Source of the DNA: a virus
Length of the DNA: 36,889 nucleotides
Virus record (IMG/VR): IMGVR_UViG_3300000956_000033
Span: 1 to 36,889 of that record
Direction: 5' to 3' (one strand)
In this document: piece by piece, positions 20,821 through 27,900 of the stretch
Numbering within the stretch: position 1 is the first letter of the stretch
Layout of the letters: every line of letters starts with the position of its first letter
Position numbers and translations under genes: made by a program
Notes under the pieces: model-generated
Told to the model about the DNA's origin: nothing
What the model saw: the letters and a program-made list of their open reading frames with translations, nothing else
Databases searched by the model: none

Positions 20821-21897
20821 TTATCCGGTCAGGCCCTTGCGTCGGATGATCGCGTCAGCCCACGCATCGGCCCACTGCTGACCTCGGTTCTCGTAAGCGA
20901 GGAACCGTGCCTGCTCCGGGCTGTAGTCAACCCAGCCGCTGTCTCGCGTCAGCCTGACCACGCTGCGAAGTGCGTGATACCAGTTGCTGGGCTCGTCGCC
21001 TCGAACGAGCCCCCCTGTGAAGCCGCCCAGGCCGTGCAGGCGCTCGTTCTCCGGCGTGGCGGACGCAAGTACCAGCGCACCCGCCGCAGCCCCTTCCTGG
21101 GCCTTCAGCGCGCTCTTGGCACGGTTGAACGCCGTGTCCGCCAGCGGCACCAGCATGATGTCGATGCCACGCAGCGCCTCGTGATACTTGTCGAGCGCCA
21201 CCCAGCCGGTGCCGGTCACACGGTCCATCGGTATGCCCAGCAGGTTGGCTACCGGCTCGGCGTCGCCCACGATGTGCAGGTCTACGTCGTCGTTCTCCGC
21301 GATGACACGAGCGACGGCGTCGCCCATGACCTGGAGGTCGTTGGGGTGGGATGCGATCGATCCGGACCACCCGATCTTGATGCGACCCTGAAACCCAGGT
21401 TTCGCATCTGGTGCAAATGCGGCATTTGGTAGACCGTTGCGCAGCACCCGGACCCGACCATGCAGCCCGTAACGCCGAGCCAGCGCAGGCGTGGTCACCG
21501 TCACCATGTCCGCCATAGCGCACGCAGCATCCAGCAGTTCAAACCGTGGGATGCCAGCGACCGGCTCGGTCCAGCGCGCGTACGACCCGTTGTCCGGGTG
21601 GATGCGCCACAGCGCATCATCCACATCCACCACCACGGCGACGCCCATGCGCTGGAGCGCACTGATGAACTCCACCTGCATCGGGGACACGAGACGCTGA
21701 AGAACCACCAGGTCGAGATCCTGTGGGTCCTTGATGCCCTTGAGCACCAGGTCTCCCTTGTCCACCCCGATCTCCACCTGGTCAGGGCGGTACAACTCCA
21801 TCTGCCAACCCGTCAGGTCCATCACCGCGTTGCCCGGCCATGCCACCCTGTAGAAGCAGCATGCGCCCAGGTCGCACGGGATCATCGCGACCCTCAC
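20821..21897 (-). CDS. GT-B family glycosyltransferase (GT4-like)
   Basis: 358 residues from GTG 21897 (GTGA). N-terminal Rossmann half starts RVAMIPCDLGACCFYR; C-terminal half has IKIGWSGSIASHPNDL and the GT4 donor site region with ALKAQEGAAAGALVLAS, equivalent to the E-x7-E motif although the first Glu is not evident. Uses an activated sugar to glycosylate an unknown acceptor. Opens the cluster of glycosyl-, methyl- and sulfotransferase genes. Confidence 0.83.
   Translation of the reverse strand: MRVAMIPCDLGACCFYRVAWPGNAVMDLTGWQMELYRPDQVEIGVDKGDLVLKGIKDPQDLDLVVLQRLVSPMQVEFISALQRMGVAVVVDVDDALWRIHPDNGSYARWTEPVAGIPRFELLDAACAMADMVTVTTPALARRYGLHGRVRVLRNGLPNAAFAPDAKPGFQGRIKIGWSGSIASHPNDLQVMGDAVARVIAENDDVDLHIVGDAEPVANLLGIPMDRVTGTGWVALDKYHEALRGIDIMLVPLADTAFNRAKSALKAQEGAAAGALVLASATPENERLHGLGGFTGGLVRGDEPSNWYHALRSVVRLTRDSGWVDYSPEQARFLAYENRGQQWADAWADAIIRRKGLTG
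21390..21403 (-). repeat. 14-base palindromic site, copy 4 (intragenic)
   Basis: GAAACCTGGGTTTC inside the GT4-like gene, encoding K-P-G-F, the same peptide as copy 1. It falls between the two GT-B halves. Confidence 0.7.
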
Positions 21898-22046
21898 TTG
21901 ATCACCTTCACGTTCTGGTCACCCCAGATCTCGCGAAGCATCGCGAGATCCGAGTCGTAGTTCGCGGCATCCGTCGTGAAGTCCACCGTTGTCGTGCGCC
22001 CGTTCGGCGTGGTGACCTCAGCGACGATGCGCTTCTGATTTGCCAT
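21894..22046 (-). CDS. hypothetical protein
   Basis: 50 residues from ATG 22046 with GGGGGAGAG upstream. Two strands (RIVAEVTTPNGRTTTVDFTT) then a helix and strand ending NVKVIK: a small alpha/beta protein. GTGA border to the glycosyltransferase. Function unknown. Confidence 0.65.
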   Translation of the reverse strand: MANQKRIVAEVTTPNGRTTTVDFTTDAANYDSDLAMLREIWGDQNVKVIK

Positions 22047-22054
22047 CTCTCCCC

Positions 22055-22546
22055 CTACAGCGCGTTGCGCAGTCGTTCCAGCGCGATGGCTGGCGTGTGT
22101 CCATCCCACTCGGGGGCGGTCTCTACCTCGGTTGCGTCGAACATGTCCCAGTACTCGGCCTTGTAGTGGTTCGTCACCCACCCATCCAGCGTGTAGAGGC
22201 AGATGATGAACCACCCACCACCGAAGCACAGTTCTCCGTCGTGGTGGCGCCAGGACTTTACGGCCCTTCCCATGCCAGTGAAGTACTTTGCTGTCCACGC
22301 GTTGTAGACCATGCGGTACTCGTACAGTTCGTCCATCGTGTGGTGCTCGTCAGCCTCGATGTGGACCGAGCGGTCCTCCGATACGACGTGCGCTCGGCCG
22401 TCGTCTGCGCGGATCGTGAAGCGACGAGCGCCGATCGCATACGTGCGCTCATGGATGCGCTCGATGACCCCCACGCGCAGCGACGGGTTGTTGTTACCTG
22501 TGCGCACAGCCGAGGCGATCTTGTCCCCCACCTTGAACTCGGTCAC
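22055..22546 (-). CDS. hypothetical protein
   Basis: 163 residues from GTG 22546 (GTGA). Starts with an SH3-like strand set (KVGDKIASAVRTGN...RVGVIERI) and has an aromatic middle (GGGWFIICLYTLDGW). Ends with a helix. No family recognised. Confidence 0.7.
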   Translation of the reverse strand: MTEFKVGDKIASAVRTGNNNPSLRVGVIERIHERTYAIGARRFTIRADDGRAHVVSEDRSVHIEADEHHTMDELYEYRMVYNAWTAKYFTGMGRAVKSWRHHDGELCFGGGWFIICLYTLDGWVTNHYKAEYWDMFDATEVETAPEWDGHTPAIALERLRNAL

Positions 22547-22851
22547 GCTCGCCCCCTGTTGTACTGGCCGATCAGGTCGTCCAGGCCCTTGAGCACCTTG
22601 TTCTTGGCTGTCTCGTTGGTATTGATGCCGACACTGCCGATGCCGTCGCTGGCGATGAAGTAGTGCGAGGCCAGGTCCTCAAGGTCGAGGGTTACCTTCG
22701 CCCGGCCGATCGCTCCAGCGCAGACCTCACGGTTGTGCTGGTCGAGCATGGCGTCGAACAGGTCCTCGTAGTGGCGCATCTTCGCTCGCCCGGCGAAGGT
22801 GCACATGAACTCCACCCACTGGGTGCGCACCTCACGGATCGTTACGGCCAT
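22543..22851 (-). CDS. hypothetical protein
   Basis: 102 residues, ATG overlaps previous stop (TGATG). Mostly helical, with a start TIREVRTQWVEFMC that I do not associate with a named family, and a C-terminal helix with basic end. Function unknown. Confidence 0.68.
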   Translation of the reverse strand: MAVTIREVRTQWVEFMCTFAGRAKMRHYEDLFDAMLDQHNREVCAGAIGRAKVTLDLEDLASHYFIASDGIGSVGINTNETAKNKVLKGLDDLIGQYNRGRA

Positions 22852-22982
22852 CAGTCCTCGGGCTCCTTGATCGGACGCTTAGGGTCCTTCGGCTTGCCGC
22901 TCAACCGGTTCTCCTCCTTGCACCGCCAGCACAGCGCGGTGAACAGCGGGATCTTGGTCCCGCAGCCAAGGCAACTGCCCAT
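22851..22982 (-). CDS. 43-residue zinc-ribbon-like protein
   Basis: TGATG at both borders. C-L-G-C-G-T-K and later L-C-W-R-C-K-E-E form two CxxC knuckles spaced for a zinc ribbon; a basic, Pro-rich tail (GKPKDPKRPIKEPED) follows. Probably binds zinc; function unknown. Confidence 0.7.
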   Translation of the reverse strand: MGSCLGCGTKIPLFTALCWRCKEENRLSGKPKDPKRPIKEPED

Positions 22983-23275
22983 CAGTTTTCCTTCCACTCG
23001 AACTTGCTGATGTATGGGTTGGTCACTTCGCCGTAGTCGATCTGAACCTGCGTGGCGCCCAGGTCATCCAGCCCGTCGTCGCGACCCTCGACCCAGGCCA
23101 GCGCCGCGATCTCGTCAGCGACTGCCTCCAGCGCTGCACGCATGCCGTCGTGTGCCCTGATGCGCTCGCCGTGGTCCAGGTCCGAGTACCAGAACGGCTT
23201 GTCCACGTAGTGACGACCGACCTGGTCGTGCTCAGCCTGAAGCGCACGCTCCACCATCTCGTCAGTGATACTCAC
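22982..23275 (-). CDS. hypothetical protein of ITDEMVERA type
   Basis: 97 residues from GTG 23275, overlapping the previous gene by 14 bases. Starts S-I-T-D-E-M-V-E-R-A-L and has MRAALEAVADEI in the middle, a pattern very common in small actinophage proteins of unknown function. Acidic overall. Confidence 0.66.
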   Translation of the reverse strand: MSITDEMVERALQAEHDQVGRHYVDKPFWYSDLDHGERIRAHDGMRAALEAVADEIAALAWVEGRDDGLDDLGATQVQIDYGEVTNPYISKFEWKEN

Positions 23276-23492
23276 GACCACCGTCCAGGGCTTCACGTAT
23301 TGCCTCTCCCCACCCGACCGCCTCGCCCGCGTTGTCCCACTCATCCGCGAGCGCACGGGCACGCTCGATGGCTTCAAGCGACTCGACGAGGCGGTCGCTG
23401 AGCAGGTCTACCTTGAGGGCTAGGACGAGGATGTCCTGCCTCCGTGCCCATCCGTTCGCCACCTCCCGGAGCCCGTCACCTAGCACGCTCAC
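23262..23492 (-). CDS. hypothetical helical protein
   Basis: 76 residues; GTG 23492 overlaps the previous stop as GTGA (an upstream GTG at 23510 is possible). Almost all helix, with a heptad-like stretch (LALKVDLLSDRLVESLEAIE). Function unknown. Confidence 0.62.
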   Translation of the reverse strand: MSVLGDGLREVANGWARRQDILVLALKVDLLSDRLVESLEAIERARALADEWDNAGEAVGWGEAIREALDGGREYH

Positions 23493-23659
23493 AGTCGACG
23501 CTCCCGCCACGCAGTCAGCGCTTCCTTCTCCTGCTCCGTCAGGCGCCGACCAGCCTGACGGATGTACTCCTCAGCGCGTGCCTGTCGCTCACGCTTGGTG
23601 AGACCATCGCCGCCGCGACCAGTCACGACTTCGCGGATTCTTGCGAACACACCGGGCAT
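23489..23659 (-). CDS. hypothetical basic helical protein
   Basis: 56 residues from ATG 23659 with AAGGAGGAGTC. Arg-rich (GLTKRERQARAEEYIRQAGR) with two helices. Its first 37 bases overlap the end of the upstream gene in another frame. Function unknown. Confidence 0.65.
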   Translation of the reverse strand: MPGVFARIREVVTGRGGDGLTKRERQARAEEYIRQAGRRLTEQEKEALTAWRERRL

Positions 23660-24198
23660 GACTCCTCCTTTCTCTGTAGCCAACGCAGCAGGGTTGCCCC
23701 TGCCGCCGTGCGCATGGACGACGTGCGACCCATGTCCTGCTGGATGCAGCGCAGGTCAGCGATCAGGTCACGTAGCGCCGTGTCCACGTTGTCGTGCTTG
23801 CGCCGCCACTTGCGCGTCTCACGCACCGCCTTGTTCACGTCCCTGGTCAGCGCCTCGAACGTCTCAGCAGGTGTCGGGTCGGGCACGAAGTCGCTCACCA
23901 TGGACGCCGGGTACATGGCCCTGCTGCCAGCCTTCGCGGAGGTCAGCGTGAACCACGACCCGTCGCCCCGCTTGACCCACATGCCCTCCTTGTCAGGGAT
24001 GGCGACGCCATAGGGGTTCTCGACGGTCGCCACCCCCTTGGTGCCGGGCTTGTGCGCAGGCTCGTCTGGCACCTCGCGTTCGATGACGACATGTGGCCCC
24101 TCGTCAGGCTCGGAGCCTGGGTAGACGGAGACGACCCGGTCGTTCTCCTGGAACGACACCTCGTTGTCATCCGTGATGACGAAGCGTTTCTTCACCAT
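23623..24198 (-). CDS. hypothetical protein, paralogue of 33129-33554 product
   Basis: 191 residues, TGATG start. N-terminus V-K-K-R-F-V-I-T-D-D-N followed by HVVIEREVPDEP matches K-K-R-Y-T-I-S and VRIEREVPDVP in the 33129-33554 protein; both then carry a W-[VF]-[ST]-L segment. C-terminal half is helical and ends with C-P-V-C. A duplicated phage family of unknown role. Confidence 0.7.
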   Translation of the reverse strand: MVKKRFVITDDNEVSFQENDRVVSVYPGSEPDEGPHVVIEREVPDEPAHKPGTKGVATVENPYGVAIPDKEGMWVKRGDGSWFTLTSAKAGSRAMYPASMVSDFVPDPTPAETFEALTRDVNKAVRETRKWRRKHDNVDTALRDLIADLRCIQQDMGRTSSMRTAAGATLLRWLQRKEESCPVCSQESAKS

Positions 24199-24491
24199 CA
24201 GCGCACCGTCTGGTACTCGATGACGACGGTCTCTATGGGCTCCACGTGAACACCCTTGACGGTTCCGTCGCCGTTCACGTTCGGGTCCTCGTCGTCCCAT
24301 GGCCGCATGTCCTGGAGTTCCGTCAGCGCGGTCGCGTAGAACACCCGGTACAGCAGCCCGTCGTCCGGCGCCTTGAACACCATGGCGTGGTACTCGTGCC
24401 AGCGCCCGGTGTCGTGCACCTCGTCCTGGACAGCCCCGTCCCAGGGCAGTCCCCACTCCTTCAGGAGTTCCGTCTTGAACAGCCGCTCCAT
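24198..24491 (-). CDS. hypothetical protein
   Basis: 97 residues, ATG 24491 with AAGGAGG and a 14-base palindrome just upstream. Helical start (RLFKTELLKEWGLPW), aromatic centre and a C-terminal strand pair (VHVEPIETVVIEYQTV). Function unknown. Confidence 0.68.
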   Translation of the reverse strand: MERLFKTELLKEWGLPWDGAVQDEVHDTGRWHEYHAMVFKAPDDGLLYRVFYATALTELQDMRPWDDEDPNVNGDGTVKGVHVEPIETVVIEYQTVR

Positions 24492-24504
24492 GATTCCTCC
24501 TTGT

Positions 24505-24518
24505 GAAACCTAGGTTTT
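24505..24518 (-). repeat. 14-base palindromic site, copy 5
   Basis: AAAACCTAGGTTTC on the - strand, then AC, then AAGGAGG and ATG of the 24198-24491 gene. Lies in a 35-base intergenic gap. Confidence 0.88.
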
Positions 24519-24526
24519 GGTTCTGG

Positions 24527-24991
24527 TCAGATGCCTATGACGTGCGCCTCGATGGCGTCAGCGATCTCCTCGAAGGGGATGCCCTTGTCGTTCATCATCG
24601 ACAGGCTCAGGTCGTCGAGGAAGTTCGCCTCACGAGTGCCGTTGGTGATGATGCCCCGGCTCTCCTCCAGGCGTGAGTCGCCCGTGTACTTGCGCTCACC
24701 CTCGAACTCCATCCCGGCCCAGTCGATCACCTCGTACGGCAGGTACTCTGTCTCGCAGGTGACGCCGTAAGAGATCCGGTAGCGGTCGTCCTCAGGTGAA
24801 TTCCCTGACTCGACGAAACCCGCCTGCTGGCAGAGCAGGCTCAGGATTCCCAGGCAGCAGAACCGCTCGTCGTACTCGTCAAAGCCGAGCGGTCGCATGG
24901 AGTGCAGTTCAGCCGCCCCCTGCCGGTAGTTCCCCAGGCGCAGCGCGTCCACCCACTGCTGCTTGATCTCGGCCTTCATCTTCAGCGTCAT
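24527..24991 (-). CDS. hypothetical protein of FCCLG type
   Basis: 154 residues, ATG 24991 with AGGAGGAAGC. W-V-D-A-L-R-L-G-N-Y-R-Q-G then R-F-C-C-L-G-I-L-S-L-L is a pattern (DALRSGxYxQ...YCCLGVL) I have seen widely in phage proteins of unknown function. C-terminal part has LDDLSLSMMNDKGIPFEEIA, a D-D-x-N-D-x-G-x-x-F-x-x-I motif of the same family. Confidence 0.74.
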   Translation of the reverse strand: MTLKMKAEIKQQWVDALRLGNYRQGAAELHSMRPLGFDEYDERFCCLGILSLLCQQAGFVESGNSPEDDRYRISYGVTCETEYLPYEVIDWAGMEFEGERKYTGDSRLEESRGIITNGTREANFLDDLSLSMMNDKGIPFEEIADAIEAHVIGI

Positions 24992-25000
24992 GCTTCCTCC

Positions 25001-25162
25001 TCAGTTCCAGGTCTTGCCGGTGTTCTTGTCGTGGTGACTGCCGCTGTCATGCGGCGGCTTTGTGCACACATGGACCGGGTAGTTCCCCTTGGCGATGCCG
25101 GTCGGCACGAACGTCACGCTATGGTTCTTGTCGCCACAGATCTGGGCGCCGTAAACCTTCAT
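25001..25162 (-). CDS. hypothetical 53-residue protein
   Basis: ATG 25162 with AAGGAGGAAGC. Has ICGDKNHSVTF and VHVCTKPPHDSGSHHD, a possible Cys2/His site. Basic and polar. Family unknown. The strong ribosome binding site and clean borders support it. Confidence 0.62.
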   Translation of the reverse strand: MKVYGAQICGDKNHSVTFVPTGIAKGNYPVHVCTKPPHDSGSHHDKNTGKTWN

Positions 25163-25174
25163 GCTTCCTCCTTG

Positions 25175-25348
25175 TCAGGTGCTCAGGTGAGCCATCCAGA
25201 TGAGCGTTGCGGCAGGGGCCACGAAGTACCAGAACAGTCCGTTGTCCAGCACCCAACGGATCAGTTCATCCAGCAGCCACAGGAAGAGTAGGAAGACTGC
25301 GGCATACGCAGCCATGAACGACACGACCAACAGCGCGTCGGCGTTCAC
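25175..25348 (-). CDS. small membrane protein, two spans
   Basis: 57 residues from GTG 25348 (GTGA). Residues 5-26 (ALLVVSFMAAYAAVFLLFLW) and 36-54 (LFWYFVAPAATLIWMA) are hydrophobic, joined by a short charged loop. Function unknown; could act on the host membrane. Confidence 0.64.
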   Translation of the reverse strand: MNADALLVVSFMAAYAAVFLLFLWLLDELIRWVLDNGLFWYFVAPAATLIWMAHLST

Positions 25349-25530
25349 CACGTCTCGCCGTTCTGCTTGTGCTTGCTCCGCACGTGTGAGGCAGCGTTGG
25401 ACAACGCAGCCTCACGGTCGCTGTACTTGCCGACGCACCAGTTGACTCGCGGTGCCCTGCTCAGCGCGCAGTCCCCGCAGTGGATGTGCCAGAGCCCGTC
25501 TTCTTCCTCACGGAATACCGAAGCCTTCAT
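25345..25530 (-). CDS. hypothetical Cys/His protein
   Basis: 61 residues from ATG 25530, AGGAGA three bases upstream. W-H-I-H-C-G-D-C-A then, after a turn, SHVRSKHKQNG: a CxxC...HxxxxH arrangement like a C2H2 zinc finger. Possibly a nucleic-acid-binding finger. Confidence 0.68.
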   Translation of the reverse strand: MKASVFREEEDGLWHIHCGDCALSRAPRVNWCVGKYSDREAALSNAASHVRSKHKQNGETW

Positions 25531-25547
25531 GTCTCTCCTCATGGGAA

Positions 25548-25575
25548 GGGAGGGCCGGTGGTGACCGGCCCTCCC
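25548..25575 (-). terminator. hairpin between 25586 and 25530
   Basis: GGGAGGGCCGGT pairs perfectly with ACCGGCCCTCCC (12 bp, loop GGTG). On the - strand it is followed by TTCCCATG, so no clear U-tail. Terminator or mRNA-stability element. Confidence 0.6.
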
Positions 25576-25585
25576 CCGTGTGGTG

Positions 25586-25774
25586 CTACGAGATCTGCTC
25601 CACTATGACGCGGTATGTAGCGATCCGCCCGTCTTCCTCATCCTCTGTCAGGTGGATGTGAAGCCCGTTACCGATGGCACTCGCCTCGACGTACGCGCCG
25701 ATCCCGTCGTCCCAGTCGCCGTCGAGGATCGCAGCGATGTGTGCTGCCAGGTCGTGAGTGGTCGGCCCGGCCAT
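25586..25774 (-). CDS. hypothetical protein
   Basis: 62 residues, TGATG start. One helix (THDLAAHIAAILDG) then strands (GLHIHLTEDEEDGRIATYRV). Acidic. Function unknown. Confidence 0.66.
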   Translation of the reverse strand: MAGPTTHDLAAHIAAILDGDWDDGIGAYVEASAIGNGLHIHLTEDEEDGRIATYRVIVEQIS

Positions 25775-26115
25775 CAGACGGTCTCGGCGGGTTCGTTCGC
25801 GTACACGACACCGCCACCATCAACGATCTGCCGTGCTGCCTCGTCCAGCCGAGCATCCTCTTCGGGCGAGAAGTAGTCGATCGTCACCGACAGGCCGCTC
25901 TCCTTGGCGAGCGCGCGGATCTTCTCCTCGTTCTTGCGCCGAGCCTCCTCGGCCTTGCGCTCAGCGCGCTCCTCCGCCGTGGCGCGACGCTTCCACGTCA
26001 GGCCACGCTTGGCGTGCTCGTCCTGCATGAGGATGGCGTACACCTCCGGGAACTTCTCACGCAGTCGACGGTCCGCCGCGTTACGCGCTGCCTGTGCTTC
26101 CTTGTTGCTGCCCAT
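25774..26115 (-). CDS. highly charged helical protein
   Basis: 113 residues, TGATG start. Residues 1-75 are dense in Ala, Arg, Lys and Glu (RATAEERAERKAEEARRKNE), likely one long helix or coiled coil. The C-terminal 40 residues are a small alpha/beta unit. Function unknown. Confidence 0.67.
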   Translation of the reverse strand: MGSNKEAQAARNAADRRLREKFPEVYAILMQDEHAKRGLTWKRRATAEERAERKAEEARRKNEEKIRALAKESGLSVTIDYFSPEEDARLDEAARQIVDGGGVVYANEPAETV

Positions 26116-26255
26116 CAGGACTGCTTCCTCTCGTAGTTCCACTGGTTGACCAGGTCCTCGGATGTGACCCCGGTCAGGTCGTTCCATCGCTTCATCGCCT
26201 GAGCCCAGGCGTGCAGGTCTGGGTAGTCCTCAGCCTTCGGCTTACTCTCCGCCAC
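26115..26255 (-). CDS. hypothetical 46-residue protein
   Basis: GTG 26255 overlaps the upstream gene by 14 bases; its stop overlaps the next start (TGATG). Lys/Trp-rich (DLHAWAQAMKRWNDLTG). No family recognised, but the coupled borders support translation. Confidence 0.58.
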   Translation of the reverse strand: MAESKPKAEDYPDLHAWAQAMKRWNDLTGVTSEDLVNQWNYERKQS

Positions 26256-26643
26256 GGAGCAGCACCTCCAGCGCCTCGGTCACGGTTCCGGTCCAGCGCA
26301 CCCACTTGTCGGTGTACTCACCGCACTTGCAGGTCGCCTTCATCTCCAGCCCGGCCTCGTTCTTGTTGCCGACGAACGTGCCTTCGAAAAGGCTCAGCGA
26401 CCTCTCCCGAAGGGACTCGTGATCCCACGACACGATGCCCGTGCAGTTGTTCCCAGTGAGGTGTCGCATCCACTCGTAGCCACCGCTCCACCCGTAGGTG
26501 ATGTTGCATTCGTCGTAGTCGCCTTCCTCGACACCCCAACCCGGCTCGTCGTCGTAAGCGTTGAGGCGCACGAACTCGCCATTCTTCTCCAGGAGGCGAG
26601 CAACCGCAGCACGGTAGCCAGCAACCCAGTCGTCGTTACCCAC
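26242..26643 (-). CDS. hypothetical protein
   Basis: 133 residues from GTG 26643 with GAGGAGGAAGC. Trp/Gly-rich with two Cys pairs: E-C-N-I-T-Y-G-W and T-C-K-C-G-E-Y near the C-terminus. Mixed alpha/beta. Family unknown. Confidence 0.68.
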   Translation of the reverse strand: MGNDDWVAGYRAAVARLLEKNGEFVRLNAYDDEPGWGVEEGDYDECNITYGWSGGYEWMRHLTGNNCTGIVSWDHESLRERSLSLFEGTFVGNKNEAGLEMKATCKCGEYTDKWVRWTGTVTEALEVLLRGGE

Positions 26644-26854
26644 GCTTCCTCCTCTCTGTAGCAGCAGCCGTGCGGCATGCAGCCGAACATGTTCGCTTGT
26701 CGCTCCTGCGCTTAACTGGCAGTTCCGTCTCGCACCAGTCGCACAGGTCACGGTTCGCCTGGTGCTGCGCTTCGACTATCCGAAGCGCAGCGACCAGTTG
26801 CTTAACTGTGATGCCCTTGCGTGCGGCTACGTTTGCTATGGCTGGGTGTTCCAC
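26636..26854 (-). CDS. zinc-finger DNA-binding-like protein
   Basis: 72 residues from GTG 26854, overlapping the upstream gene by 19 bases. Residues 8-32 look like a helix-turn-helix segment (ARKGITVKQLVAALRIVEAQ). Residues 38-66 hold C-D-W-C and T-C-S-A-A-C-R with a basic tail (ERRKRG), a treble-clef-like finger common in phage proteins. Confidence 0.66.
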   Translation of the reverse strand: MEHPAIANVAARKGITVKQLVAALRIVEAQHQANRDLCDWCETELPVKRRSDKRTCSAACRTAAATERRKRG

Positions 26855-27090
26855 CTGCGGACCTTGTAGCCAGCCCGCTCCAGCACCATGAACAGCCGGT
26901 ACTCACCGATGATGTTGTCGACGAGCACCTCGTAGTCGTTCTCAGCGAGGTCACTACCAGACCCACCGCCGATGTCATCCCATCGCGAAGTGTGCTCGCT
27001 GAGGATGGACTCCAGTCCAGCGCGCCACTCCCCACCGTCTTCGCGGTAGCGCTGTGCAGGCGTGGACTGCACCGTGATGCAGAACTCCAT
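26836..27090 (-). CDS. hypothetical protein
   Basis: 84 residues from ATG 27090, overlapping the previous stop (TGATG). Start MEFCITVQ is strand-like; middle is acidic with GGGSGSD; C-terminal helix IIGEYRLFMVLERAGY. Function unknown. Confidence 0.66.
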   Translation of the reverse strand: MEFCITVQSTPAQRYREDGGEWRAGLESILSEHTSRWDDIGGGSGSDLAENDYEVLVDNIIGEYRLFMVLERAGYKVRRWNTQP

Positions 27091-27179
27091 CACGACCACG
27101 CTCCGTACCGTGCGGCTATAGCGACAACCGCGAGAACGAAGATGATGAAGACGAGCGCGGTGTACTTGTAACGCTTCAC
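27090..27179 (-). CDS. 29-residue membrane microprotein
   Basis: GTG 27179 with AAGGAGGAAGC; stop overlaps next start (TGATG). After K-R-Y-K-Y come about 18 hydrophobic residues (TALVFIIFVLAVVAIAA) and a short tail. Preceded directly by a palindromic site. Too short for routine gene finders, but the signals on both sides are good. Confidence 0.62.
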   Translation of the reverse strand: MKRYKYTALVFIIFVLAVVAIAARYGAWS

Positions 27180-27190
27180 GCTTCCTCCTT

Positions 27191-27204
27191 GAAACCTAGG
27201 TTTC
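27191..27204 (-). repeat. 14-base palindromic site, copy 6
   Basis: GAAACCTAGGTTTC, perfect palindrome, abutting AAGGAGG of the 29-residue membrane protein gene. Confidence 0.88.
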
Positions 27205-27214
27205 GCTTCGCCTG

Positions 27215-27652
27215 TCAGAACGGGGGTTCTGTAGACGCAGGCGTAGCCCATGGGTCAGCCGCAGGTGCAGCCTGCTGGAACCCTCCGCCACCCTTGCTGA
27301 TCTTGGTAACCGCAGCCGTGGCGTAACGCAGGTCGGGACCCACCGCCTCGACTCGCAGTTCCAGGGACGAACGCTTGTTGCCCTCCTTGTCCTCCCACGC
27401 ACGGGAGTACATGCCGCCCTGCACGATCACGCGGTCACCCTTGCGGAGAGACTCGACGATGTTCTCCGCCATGCCCTCCCAGGCGTTGCATCGGATGAAG
27501 GTCGGGTCGCCGTCCTTCCACTCGTTGCCGTCCTTCACGCGAGGGTTCTGCGCCACCGTGAAGTTGGCGACCGCCTTGCTGGACGGGAGGAACCGCAGTT
27601 CCGGGTCAGCCGTGAGCGTGCCGACCACCGTGACCTGGATCTCGCCTGCCAT
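27215..27652 (-). CDS. ssb: single-stranded DNA-binding protein
   Basis: 145 residues, TGATG start. OB-fold signature: VTVVGTLTADPELRFLPSSK, ANFTVAQNPRV, FIRCNAWEGMAENIVESL, KGDRVIVQGG, LELRVEAVGPDLRYA. The Gly/Pro/Ala linker and final T-E-P-P-F resemble the SSB tail that contacts partner proteins, though it is less acidic than the bacterial one. It coats single strands at the phage fork and in recombination with the ERF and Cas4-like proteins. Confidence 0.93.
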   Translation of the reverse strand: MAGEIQVTVVGTLTADPELRFLPSSKAVANFTVAQNPRVKDGNEWKDGDPTFIRCNAWEGMAENIVESLRKGDRVIVQGGMYSRAWEDKEGNKRSSLELRVEAVGPDLRYATAAVTKISKGGGGFQQAAPAADPWATPASTEPPF

Positions 27653-27900
27653 CAGATGCCCTCCTTCTCGGCGCGGTTCTCCCACGCCTTGTTGTCGATC
27701 CATGCGTTCATGGAGTCGTCGGTCCAGTGATACCCAGCGCTACGCATAGCGCCTTGAACGTTGCGCCACACGTCGTCCATCGCCTCGTTGAACGACCACT
27801 CCGACTTGGAGTTGGTGCGCACTTCGACTGTCGATCCTGACCCCAGCCCGTTGTCTGACGAGGCGGTCCCCTCGAAGGTCGGGATGTCCTCGAAGGTCAC
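27652..27900 (-). CDS. hypothetical protein
   Basis: 82 residues from GTG 27900 (GTGA); stop overlaps the SSB start. Acidic, Ser/Asn-rich N-terminus and a Trp-rich C-terminal helix region (WRNVQGAMRSAGYHW). Family unknown. Confidence 0.68.
   Translation of the reverse strand: MTFEDIPTFEGTASSDNGLGSGSTVEVRTNSKSEWSFNEAMDDVWRNVQGAMRSAGYHWTDDSMNAWIDNKAWENRAEKEGI

Noticed and set aside
25345-25542. Longer start at 25542 for the Cys/His protein
   Set aside because: ATG 25530 has AGGAGA at proper spacing; the upstream ATG would have to be read from within the hairpin flank without a ribosome binding site.
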